DNA of 64,000 bases from Bugula neritina. Its lineage: Eukaryota > Bryozoa > Gymnolaemata > Cheilostomatida > Bugulidae. The notes below the pieces were generated by a model that was not told the DNA's origin, ran no database searches, and saw only the letters and a program-made list of their open reading frames with translations. The stretch covers positions 18,857,759 through 18,921,758 of the forward strand of contig OZ037767.1 of NCBI GenBank assembly GCA_964035545.1, in the 5' to 3' direction. A program made the translations under genes and the position numbers. This document shows positions 1 to 13,100 of the stretch, piece after piece. The stretch's first letter is position 1. Each line of letters begins with the position of its first letter.

Positions 1-1148
1 ATAATGGCACAGGTAATAAGGGCACAAATGGAAAAGTAGGAAAAAGTGGCACACTAATGTTAAATTTTCCCAAACCTGAAACCCTTATACCTCAAACTCA
101 AACCTCTATTCCCAAACCCCCATCCTAAACACCCAACCCCAGCCCAAACCCTAATATTTAAAATGTGCCATTTTTACCTTTGCCAAATGCCTTTGCCACT
201 GTCTGCTTGTCAATAATTCTGGTTGCTTTACATACAATAAACTAAGATTTTTTGTTTTAAATAGAAGTGCTATCTACCTGTTTTGTATGCAGGCAGCGAC
301 ACATGGTCTAGGCATAGGCTGCTTTCTATAACTGCACTTAACTTACAGCAGGTTCACTAACTATATTACATCTAGTATTTCTACAGGCACACCTTACATG
401 ATTTTCTCCTGTCTAAAGTCTTGTCCAAAAGTATCTGCTGAGCCTTACATGACATGTTCCCAACTACCCTCCACCCATTACCTCTACGCCTTATAGATTT
501 CTCATGAACTGTAGAGGAAAATAAAAATAGACATCAACTATTCATATTTCATTACCTAAGTAATTGTTGCTGAATGAAAGTATATAGTGCTGTTAATACC
601 AAATGTTTCCAGTAAATTGGCTAACGATGCTGCAATATTTTTATAGTGTAAATATCACCTCAGTGGGCTACTCATTGTGTATACACACATGTTGTACTGC
701 GAGTAAGGAATTACTCTACACAGCTATACATCTCCTGCGCTATAATACTGATACTGCATACTTGGTATTTTGCCTCATTAACCTGCATGAAGTGAATTCA
801 GTCTATTATTCATTATGAAATAAAACTCATCCCTCTCTCTACACTGTAGCTGATAAGTTCTTTTTTTAATACTCAAACATAAACTAAAGAGATATAAATC
901 TGTAAGAGTTAAAGTCATGCTAAACCTGCCGTAGTACATGTATTCACTAGAAAGTTCTCAGTCTTTCTAAGAATTCTTCATTTAGTTTGACTAGTACTAT
1001 CAGTCTTTTTCACTCTGTTAACAAAATTATGCTTACGATTTAAAGTATATATTCTCCATCAATCAGTGTAGCCTAGCCTTAGTAACTTAGGTGTTGTAAC
1101 ATGATCAGGTTATGGGACTTCTGTAGATAGCCCGCTGTCTCAGTTAAC
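1..1148. other. Upstream flank of the TRIM-type gene, no gene seen
   Basis: No exon with coding character and splice signals is visible; the short open frames look like chance. Bases about 60-160 are C-rich with irregular CCCAAACCC/CCCTAA-like units, too degenerate to call a telomeric repeat. The 5' UTR and promoter of the gene starting at 1149 should lie here, but I see no diagnostic element. Confidence 0.5.
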
Positions 1149-4100
1149 ATGGAGGTCTCGGGTGAAGGAACTTTCATGCAGGAAGTTAGAGATAATTTCC
1201 TGTTATGTAAAATCTGCAGCAAGGATTTCGATAGACCGAAAACTCTACCCTGCATGCACACATTTTGCTACAACTGCCTAGTCAAGTATGCAGGTAAGAG
1301 CTAGTAGTATTGTCTACACTAACTTCAGAGTAATAGTTTATAAAATCTTTAATTTCTAATTTTACAGACACAGGACAATGTTGTATTATATTATAAATGT
1401 ATCTAAATTTGTTTTCAACAGCTGAATTAGCTGACATGACATTGAATGACATGAACTGAGAATGACATGAAACTTAGTGTCTCTACAGTCTGCACCTTAG
1501 AAACTGAGTAAATCTAGTCATGATGGAAGTTATACTTCCTACTGCCTGTCTTCCAGTCACAATAATAATATTCTATTTTTAGGTTTCAATTTCTCTAAAG
1601 TTTTAAAGTATTTCTGAGAAAAACCATTAGTTCTCAAATTAAAAGGTTTCGATATTAAAGGCCCAATATGTTGCTTTATTACATTTTTTAGATGATCAGT
1701 CCACAGGTAGTGGTACGGGCGTCACTGTCCCTCCCCTCTTCAGTAGTCAAGGAAATAAAATCTCAGTCTAAGATATCTTTTCTTTTCCACTTAGAATTTC
1801 CCAATTGTATTTTCAATATCTGCATTTATTAAATTGTAGAAGTTATTTGCTCTTTCCAGTTCATAATTCAAGTATAGTTTAAAATTAAGTTTAGAATTTA
1901 TACAATTAAGGCAGTAAAGTCAATCTTCATTAGCCATTAGGTCTCGTCACCCATAACATGTTGGACATATTTTGTTTAAGATTTGCTACCTAAATCTCAA
2001 TTTGTATTTACAGTTATATTACAGTTACAACCAGCCTCTTATTTTTCTCCTTTCATGTTACCCAGTAATATTTATTCTGCTTCTAATCTAAACTCAATTT
2101 GCTAGAGTTTCCCATCATTACTCTGTGATACAATGGCATTCACCAGCTATTTACTAATCTATTTACTAATCAACTCTATTGTTACCCATTTTATAGATAC
2201 TCTTTTCTATTGTAATACTTGAATCATTTACTCTGTATTAATTGAAATATTACTCTAATTTTATATAATTGCTTGCACACCTTAGAGAAATCTTGCAGCT
2301 GTAATCAACTGTGAGTGGGAGTAAATAATATAATTGGCAAAGTTACATTAAATTTCTCACATTGGGTTTAATAAAGGCATCTAACTCATTCCTTTAGGCT
2401 ACGGGCGAAGTATGTTTTGTCAGTTGATCAAACATTTTGAGTTCAGGCAATAGTTTTATGCAGTTGCTATATTTCTATAGCTCTCAACTGAGAATATTTA
2501 GGAAATGACAACTCCTAAAGTTGCTAATTTCTTTAAAATATATAATTATTTGGCTGATATAATAGGGTGATTATAAGCTATCTGATAATTATTTTGAAAA
2601 ATTTCTACCAAATACATATACATATGTTACTATAATGTATATATGTACATATAATAATATATGAATTCATGCTCTATACCAATTCACTAAGCTGCTTCTT
2701 TATACTATAGTAATTGTAGTTAGAATATTAAGCCTTTGCTGTTATATAATATTTTGTAGTGGAATATATTCAATTCCACATGTTGTCAATGTTATCATTT
2801 CTAAATTGTGCAATTGGCAATAACTGCCAGTTGCCAAGTGTCAATATCTCAAATCACCTATATTTTTATTTATTGAAAATTTAGCATATTTGCTAAACTC
2901 TAATGCAATAACTAATTTTATCATTAGAACATAATCAATTGTTGCTATTTTTAAATCAGCTTTTTACCATTTGCGTGACTATTTTAAAAATGGAGTCCAT
3001 AAAGGTAAATCCATGTGTTTACAGGTAAATTAACATGTTTACAGGTGACTCAAAGCAAACTTACAGGTATTCAACATACTGCAAGCCAATAACATGTCCA
3101 GTGTGTAACAAACGAACCAGCATCACCAAACATGACATCGACTCATTGCCGGATAACTTCCTCATCACTAGCCTCTCTTTGGTTATCAGAGATAAGAGCA
3201 AAGACACTGTTTCCTGTCAGATATGCACCCGGAGACCCAAAGGTATAAACACTCTCAGCTAAATCAACTTGTCTAAGAATTTCTATAGTAGTTCATGAAT
3301 TATACTTTATCAGGAAGTGTGTGACAGGAAGTGTGTGACAGAAAGCGTGTGACAGAAAATGTGTGACAGAAAGTGTGTGACAGGAAGTGTGTGACAGGAA
3401 GTGTGTGACAGGAAGTGTGTGACAAGCAGGCAGTTGAATACTCTGAGAAATCAAATTAAACAAATTTACTTCGACACACTTTTAAATTGTCAGGTTCTGA
3501 TGCTAAAACAAAGTTAAAGACTTTCTAATTTTCCAAAAGAGTCTGTTTCTTTATCGATCAGAGTTGTACCTCAGCCAGCCAATGCAGCTCAAAAGATATT
3601 AGCTGCACCCTTTCTTAAACCTTTGTTTTTAACAAAAAGTGTTTTTAGTGAGAACAGTTTCGCTTATTGAAAATATTCTGGATTCACAAATCACATTGAA
3701 CTGATTGAAGTCTTACTCACTAACTGAGTCAACACAATAAAGACTGATGAGCCATACAAAGCAGACAGCATCAACAATGCTCACTCTACTTTTAGTTTCA
3801 CAATTTGGAGTTATTTTCCCACTTTCTGTTTAGTTAGAAATCCATTGATTAATTCATGCGAGTTGCTATAACCTCCACTACTAAAATACTTTTTACAGGT
3901 CGAAGGCCGACTGCTGTACAAAGATGTCTAGAGTGCAACAAGCAGTTGTGTAAGAGGTGTGTGGCTCAACATCTCAGCACTAAAGTTACTCAGTCACACA
4001 CTCTGTACACTCTGGAGAACGCTCATAGACTGGTGTGCCATGAGCATGAGGACGAGGCAGTCAGGTGAAGCACCCATCCCTCAGATAGTGATAAGATGAA

Positions 4101-7100
4101 TATCTGATGCTAACTTAATATTTAAAAGTTGCAACTTGTAATGAAGAATAATGCCTTTAATATATAATGTCCAGTGCTCTGAAATAGCATCAGGCTGCTT
4201 CTGTGTTGAAAAAGTCTTCAAACTATTTTCTTGCTATTGTTTATGGGGACGACTAAAACCTACCTAAATACCAGCACAATTTTTACAGGAATTTTGGCTA
4301 TAAATAAACATAAAATGTAGAATTTTATAGTTCTATTATAAAATAATTATTTTGCTGCTTTTTAAGTTCATACCCATAACAATTTTCTTTACCTATTTGT
4401 AAATTGATAAAAATGCTATTCTACTTTTTAAACTAATCTCACATTTTTACTATCCTATATAAATTTTCCGCTAGCTTTTTAAAAGTATGATGTGGGTTTT
4501 TTCAACTTTTGGAAATTTAATTGAAATTTGTGTTTCAGGTTCATCTGCAAGACGTGTGCCAAGTGCATCTGCGTGTTCTGTACTCACACGACTCACACCG
4601 GCCATGACATCATGTCCATTCTAGAAGGTTCCGAGAACTGTCAGCAGGAGCTGGAGAAAACAATGGAGAGCTGCGAGGATCAAATTCGGAAGATAAACAG
4701 CCAACTCACGTTCATAGAAATCTGGGAGAAATGTTACAACGACACTAAGGAGCACATCATGGCCACTTCCAGTGACTTCCTCTCTCAGGTCAGGGTCAGA
4801 AGTCAAAGGTCAAGATAGCCTAGAGAAATTTTAAAACTGTTTGACATTATTTGATCTTGTTGTAAAGAGTTTTGCTTATGTCATGTGTAAACATGGCTAC
4901 TTGAAAGTGTAGCTGTTCTCAACAGTGAAACATCCTGAGTCAGTACGTTACATAATAATTATGTGCAACAAGAATTGTATGTATGTATATGTTTATATGT
5001 ACAATAAGAATTGTGGGATATTTAGGTTGAGAAGCAGAAGTTGTGTATCCTTGCTAAACTGGATGATCTCTATGGACCAGACGTGCTGGGAATGATGAGT
5101 CAGAAAGAGTCTCTTGTACAGAACCTTGAGAGTCTTTCTAGGTATTTTACTATACGCTATCATATTATTACTATATTATTATATTATTACTATATTAGTA
5201 TAATATTACTATATTATTATATTATTACTATATTATTACTACACTATGATATCATTACTGTAGTATTATATTATTATTGTATTATTATAATAATACAATA
5301 CGAATATATTATTGCTACATTGTTATAATGATATTGTATTAACATATTATTACTATATTATTATAATAATACCATAGTATTAAATTATTCAGTATTAATA
5401 TAGTACTGATTTACTATATTAATACTAAATTATTTTACCAATGCTGTATTATTATATTATTGCTATAGTGTTACATCATCATTGTATTAGTCTCTTAATA
5501 CAATACTGTAACATGATCGCTAAATCATTATCATTGATTTGGATGTTATCTGTAGTAGTTATGTGATTTTACCAAAGTTATGTCTAAAATTGTTGATTAA
5601 CTATGTTGTACATTATCATGGAACATGAATTACATATCTCACAATATTAATGTTGGCATTATTGTTAGCATGTTAGTATTAATGTTAATGTAGAATATAA
5701 CGTTAGAGTTTGTCTTTCACTGTAATTTTGTTTTCTGTGAATTTTAATGTTGACAGAACTCTAAATCTAAATTTTATCTGAAACTAGCAACTAATTTTTA
5801 TTTGTTTATAATTCTTTTGGGTTTTATAAGCAATATTATTTTAGTGAAAAGTATTTAAAAATAATAAGGCGAGCAAAACAAACCATCACACAAGATATCA
5901 ATATTGTTATGCTGTCTTTCAGAGCTCGTGAATATAAAGAAATAGTTCCTAGCTCCGACTCTATTGAATCCATCTTTCTTCAAAATGAACTTCAAAGTAA
6001 AGTTAAACACCTGTTGGACACGCCTCTTCCTGACTCTGTTGAGAATATGTCCAATAGTGACCTCACAATCTCTTTTGAAAGAGGTAGAAATAATATTTTC
6101 TTATTGTAATGAATTGTTGTAATGTGCTGATAAAGTATAGTGTAGTGTAGTAATATAGTGCACTGCTCTGCAGTGTAGCATTATGTAGTGTAGCATGATT
6201 ATTATGAAGGAGCTAGATTTTGTAAAGAAGGCGAGATAAATTATCAGCTAGCCTGTGTCATACACTAAATATAATGCTGGAGTAAAGTAGAGTCAGTAAG
6301 CCATTTACTTCATCTTCCGGAACCAGAACGACTTCAACTGCAATAAGCTGTAACTTTTTCTAACAAACACCAGTGCTAACATCTGGCAAAGTGATTGACA
6401 AAAAGAAGCTTTTCAAGTGAGAATATTTGTTGAGTTTTAGTGTCGCTTACTCTAAAGGTTTTGCTTTGGAAATAAACATTTCATTCTCTTTTGCAGGTGG
6501 GCTTAGTCTTGGCTCCTTGATAACGCATGAAGGAGAAGAAAAGCCCCTTTACTATGATGCTGATAAGATTGAAGAATTAGAACCTTCAAGTAAATGGTGT
6601 AGGAGATGTAGATCTCGGTCTAGGAGTAGATCAGTTGGTGTGGATTAGTACCTTGTCCTCACATCCATAATCTATGGCCACTAGCAGTGTACTATCAATA
6701 ACAACTATCCAATTAAATAAGCAATAGCTATGAAAAGTCTTTACACATAAAAAAAAGGAACAATAATTGTTAAAAAACTAAAGTGCTTGTTTACTATAAT
6801 CAATGTTTGTAAAAGACTAAAACTACGATTACTTTAATAACTACTCCTTTGCCAGTAGAAAACTTTTTGCGTTCTTACAACCTGACTACTGTGGGTCTAT
6901 CTTCTAAAAAGTATATTTATGGCCTGGACAAAATATTGCTAGTTTATTGGTTAATCATTTTTTATAGTTATAATTTTTTCCTTTAATAAGGACATCACAA
7001 TTTATTGTAATGTTGCCTTTCATTAGCAACATCATGCCTTATGTGAAGCAATAAAACTGTCCATGTCATATAAATTTTGGGCTGATTTTCTGATAATATC

Positions 7101-10100
7101 TGAATTTGCAGTGTTTACTTTTAGAGGCTGGTTACACAACGTCTTTAACACCTCTACATACAGAAACAGACATCTCACTGACTGATGTTTCAGCTTTGGG
7201 TACTCTCTCTCCTATGGTAAGCACATTAATTCTAGTAGTCTTGCCTATAATTCAATTACTGATTACTTTGTTACATAGTTGTAGCCCAAGTTATGTGCTA
7301 TTACTTTACCAAGTGTGGAACTTTATATCATAGTTTCGGGACTTGAAAGCAATGAAATGATTTTTATTTTAGCCATCTGCCAAGGACTCACTAGCATCAT
7401 CTGTAAATTTAGATGAGGTTCAACAGGACAATGAGATATCATCGTATAAGCGGTCAGGTGGCTTCAGCAATCACACCCTTCAGTCTGAGGCATTACGAAA
7501 CATAGAACACATGCTACCTCTAGATATTCCAGATGTCGTTTGTTCCGCCAAGATCACGACTGAGGCGTATAGTCAGTGTGAGTCACCACACAAATCAGAC
7601 AACTTCTCTCAATATCCGTCTGCAGAGCTCAAAGACTCGGCTTGTCAGAGTCTTAGCACTAGTTATGTTGACTCGGCAACTCAATACTTGAGTGAGTTGG
7701 CTGATGCGACGAGTCAGTGCGTCCAAACTCGTCACGTTGACTCAGGTACTCAGTGGGAAGACAAGGACAGTGTGCTAATGACTGCTGCCAGCTGTCAGAA
7801 TGAAGTCTATGCAACTGCTGACAGTGAGTGTCAATATGAGAACCAATCTGCAGATGTGGGAACTCAGTTTGAGTTGACCACACACGAGTCGAGTAGTCAG
7901 TATGACATAGCTACTAGAAATAATATGCAGACAACAACAGACCTGACCTTTGATGTCAAATCTAATAATCAAAATAGCATAATTGGTAGGAATATTGTGA
8001 CCAACACTAAAGTGAAGATTTCACCTATACCTGAAACAGTAGACCAGTTTTGTATGAAGAAACCAGAAACTTTCAACAGTTGTACCATGACAAATTTGCC
8101 TGGTTTAAAACACATCTCTACAAACACAGTGGCCAGAAGAAGGGTGGATATGGCATGCGATCCCATCATTGACCACATTTCTACTCGACATTCTCAGACT
8201 ACTTCAACATCAGTAGCTGATGCCACTACAAACACTAGACTTCCACCTGTGTTAATTCATTCTGAAACTAACACTGAAATAAGGAGTCACCAAGATGAGG
8301 CAAACCAGACTGTTGCTCTTAGAACTAAATCTCAAGGAACTATGATTCAGCCATCACTAGCGGAGTTTGGAGTAGAAGCTAAACCAATCACTATGAACAC
8401 TTTTACAAACACAGATAGTTTTTCCACTCGTCATGTAAATACGCAAACCGTGCCTGGTACACGGTTCCACAGGTCAACAAGTACTACTTTAGTTAGTACT
8501 GTCAGCCGTGGAGTTACAGCACACGTCCTGGGAGCCAGTAGCCAGACCAGCACAGCAGATCTGCTGCATAAAGTGGCATCTGGCACTCAGACTCAGCAAA
8601 CTCTCATTGATTCTAGAGTGGGTCCTGAAGAACTGAGCTATTCAAACAGCTCAACCAACACTGTAAATAATTCAGCAGTAACAGTAGCTTGTGGACCAAA
8701 CAGCTCAATGGACAACTTCAAATCTATAGCAGTGGGTACTGCACCCAAGCCCAGTCAAAGAAGTTTAGGTGTGAATGTTAGGGCTATTATGACAAATTCT
8801 TGGACTAATCCCATAATACAACCTGTATCAAGTAAAGCGTGTGGAACTGAGAAAGTGCGACATAGACATGTTGGTCTGTTCGTTCGTCCATCAGCTGTAG
8901 ACAGCACCACTATGACTGTACCTCCTCAACTAAAGAATGCTTCATGTGGAGATAACCCTATACTTACACAAAGTACTAAGCAGAGTGATACAAAAGACCT
9001 GATCAACTATGCGGACAGCCAAACGAATACTTCACGTATGTTTAGCTCTGTTTGCCTAACTATTTTTATAGTCGTGTAGTCGTGTGGTACTGTTTCTTAG
9101 AGTTGTTCATATATCAGTACTTCTAGTGACGTCACTGTGTGGTTGATTTTAGCAGACTATTTTGTGTGGTGTCTTTAACAATCATTTTTAATTAAAGAAA
9201 ATTTGAAAAAAGAATGATGAAATTTGTATTAAAATGTTATCCCTTAAAGTGCATACATTTCAACACTAATGTGTCCCTAGCTCTATAATAATATTATTAT
9301 TTACCACATCTTTTTATCAAATTGTTTAATTTTCACTAAAAGAATCGCTGGGTTTGAAAATCTTGTAGATGCAAGTGTACTTCATCTACTTCTCACTTAT
9401 CTGTATGCATCAGAAAATTGTCAAAGACCAAGTGCAGCCAATATACTGTTTGATTGGTGTAATGGAATGTTTTATAACAACACAAAGAATCCTCTGAAGT
9501 ATATAATAAGCAAGTCTTTTAAGCAAGTTTTATAAAAAGGAGAGAGGTACAGAATATTTCAATTCTTTTAATTGCAGGTGAAAGAGAGAGAAAGAAATTT
9601 AACCAGTCACACTGTACTCAGACCACCCATGTCGTTATGGCTGACAATTACACTGTCATGTTGCATGGCTTCCCAGTTGATAAGTCAACAAACACACCCC
9701 ATCAGCTTCCTCAAGAAGTTCTCAGCCAGTTCCAGGGGAGCACCACTTCATTGGATACAAGTCACAGGTACTGATACTTTGTTACCATATTTATATTACA
9801 GAGAATTAGTGAAGTGAAGTGTGCTGTAGAGTAGAAAGGTCATGCTTTTCAAACTGACAAAGTCTTAGCTTCTTGAAGAGAAAAATTATAGTGCATGCTG
9901 TTTTGAAAACTGCATTATAGTAAGTTGATAATGTACATAGTTAGTCTTTTTCCGTTTGACCATAAATATGGTTAATATTTCCAACTGTATTCTAAATAAG
10001 CTTTGTTTAATTATAGTAAATTATCTGCAATATAACCGCTATGTTTATGTAATTGTAAGGCACGGTGCATTCTACAGGTTTAGGTTGAAAAAAGTTGCAC

Positions 10101-13100
10101 CAACCAATAAGCAGGTACTAATGCAATTTTGACATCACAAACATGTGCCCAGCACTGTACACAGTATGTATTACTTGTGGCTACATAGGTAGCCTGAATT
10201 ATATTCTATAGAGATGTAAAATTTTAATACCTCAAGTTTTAAGACAGTGCATGTTTTTACCAATTACTGGAAATAAGCTATAAGATGGCCTGTAATTAGT
10301 AATGAACATAAAGGCATGTGTTGGCACTTGGCATATGCCATGTTACTCTACACTGCTGTGCACATGCTTGGAAATGTCATGACTCATTCTGAAACCCTGT
10401 GGATGTGTTATTTGTAATTGCCAAACCACTCTAGATGGGCACCATGTTAAGACATGACTAATGATGTTATAGTAACTCTGACACTATTTTACACATGCTC
10501 AGTGTTGTCAGATACGTTTTACTCATAGAACAGCAGGCTGTCAAGAAAAAACTGTCAAATAGAGTGCATGCAAATTTAGCCTTTTAGAAGTTTGTGTGTG
10601 CATCAATTTTTTGTAAATATTCGGTAACATCATTTTTTTTCACAAATTAGCCACATCAATTGACACATCTTTCTACATGCAGTACCTGGGGGGTTAGTAT
10701 GCAGCCCTGACACTATTCTCCATGAATTTCTTACCCAGCAGCTGCTAGTATTTTTAGTCACAACCTGATGTAGTTTACAGTCACAAATTATATCATAATG
10801 CAGCCTTAACATTAAGGGCAAAAAACACTGCAAGAAAATCTGAAGGAACAATAATTGATATAAAAAAGCACCAAGGTTTTCTTTTGTAGTGTTTTCACCC
10901 ATATATATTATGTACTACAATTTTGAAGTGGGTGTAAGTTGTTCAAAGTGTAGATGAAAATCAATATGATAGTGAACTGCACTATATGTCGGTAATGAGT
11001 GTATATAGTAATGTGTAGGTATTGTTGCGCCATGCATGCTTTATTTTGAAATACCGAGACAGGAAATAAAACAATGTTTGACTCAAAGTTGTATTTTTAC
11101 CTAATCTTTGAGCGGGTCAGTGAAAGAATTTCCATTACTAATTTCCAGTTGATTTCGGACACATTTCTATCACAACGTGGTTGGGACAGCATTCTACATA
11201 AGCTTGATATTTTTACTGCACATATCGCACATCATGTTGCTGGATTTTAGGTCTGTTCAAACAGAGTGGACATTCAGCATAAACAGTTCTTCAATCACCC
11301 GTGTGCTTCCCACAATTCCCCAGTATGAAAGACTGAGCATGCTTAGAACTAACACTTCCTCTAAATCTACATCATATTTAGAAGGTGACATTTATGTTTT
11401 GCTTTATCATTCCATGGGTTACGGCTATGTTCAGCCAACCACATGCGTAACGCTTAATGTGGCGGCTCATTTTAAACAAAAAGTTTTTACATTCCTAATC
11501 TCCACAGGTTTTAGTGAAGTTTATTAGGCCTTCTCAAAAATGTGTAATTTATTGAACCCAACATCATTTGAAGAAACAAATGTACTTCAAACACAAACTT
11601 ATTATGAATCGATTTTTTTCTTGTCCAACTGATTGACTCTTTATTTCTTCTGGTAACTCAGAGTTTTGACTTGCTGTCACTTTTTTAAGTGATATTTCCT
11701 CCTTTGATCGGCAGACGCCACCGGATCCGGCCAGGCCGAGACCAACATACCGTCTTTACACAGCCTCAGTAAGTCAAGTGAATCGAGGCCGGACTACACT
11801 GCACCGTCCCCTCTAATAAAACCAGTCATGTGTGACCAGTCTACAAGCACCGCCACACTCTCCAGTCTGCTCCATCCCGAGAAATCTGCTACTGACTGTA
11901 TGGACCACAAGATCTCCGAGTGTATAGTCAAACTCAGACAAGTATGTCTCTGATGTATTCTTCTCAGGTTTACAGATAATTTATGTGTATTTCTACTTGG
12001 GGCTTTGTGCATACAACAAATTAAAATTATCTAATTGTTTTTATTCAAACACGCCTATATAGCCAAAATAAGTTGAGCAACTTTACCATTAAGATTGTTT
12101 GGTTTAAATTTATTTTTGGAACGTGTGAAGTGCACAAATTATTGCACACAATATCTTTTTTTTAAATGGCTATTATAATATTTTTACTGAATGATTGTAA
12201 GCTTCCATAAATTTAGCAAAGTATATTTCAAAAATTTTCCTTTTTCTCAATTCATTTAAAGACGAAAATGTTTTTTAAATCTCGATTAAATTTTGTGTAA
12301 ATAAAACAACTAAGCAGTTTTACTTCTGGTTTGTGTGTCAAGCATTTACTGTTCATCTCGTAAGTTTGTCATTGTCAGGTAACACAAAAACTACAAAAAA
12401 GTACTACCGACGTGAACAACCCTGAAAGCTGGTCAACAGCAAGCTCTACTGCTGCAGAAGTAGTTGACATTGGTAAGCTGCTGCTAGTCATTATAAGGCC
12501 AAGGCCAACACTGGGTTTTATAAAATGGGGCTTATGTCATATTTGATACGTTTAGAACTTACCTTTTAATAAACCATAAAACGAAATTCTTTAGGGTATA
12601 AAACTAATATGCTACACTTGCAATATTTTAAAAATATGGCTATATTAAATCTAAACCAAATCTCATGCAGTGTTATAAATACATGTTCTATTTTTATTTT
12701 ATTTATTTTTTCAAAAATTCAGCTTCAAACAACTTTCTACACACTTGAACTACCGCATCATTAGCACAGACTGTGAAATATTTTTTATTACCTTATTCAA
12801 GTTTATAACTTTGAGAAGAGAATCTAAGTTCTGCAGCAATGTGTCATATAGTGATTTATTATATGTATTTGGCAGATAAAGACGCTATTGGACGCCGCCG
12901 GAGGAAGTCAACGCCAAACATGGCTACCCCAACTGAAGGACAAATAAGCAGACCTATCAGAGAGGCTGAGTTTACCACCAACACTAACCAGGTAAAGATG
13001 TGATTTTGAAGTGTATGACATGAAGCTAGATTCTAGTCTATCTTGTAGAAGCTGGTGTTATAAGTATAGCTGCCAGGGTTTTTATTACCATATGTTCTTA

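Noticed and set aside
60-160. C-rich stretch with CCCTAA/CCCAAACCC units
   Set aside because: Too irregular for an interstitial telomeric repeat, and only one or two exact units.
3311-3424. Regularly spaced repeat suggestive of an array
   Set aside because: Units abut without spacers in a eukaryotic intron; a minisatellite, not CRISPR.
3746-3770. CTGATGAG on the plus strand as a second hammerhead candidate
   Set aside because: No stem II followed by GAAA within range; the CTGATGA copies near 25331, 27253 and 51860 fail for the same reason.
11177-11527. 116-codon plus-strand frame in intron 10 of the TRIM-type gene
   Set aside because: Joining it from exon 10 gives stops or the wrong phase; composition is that of intron.
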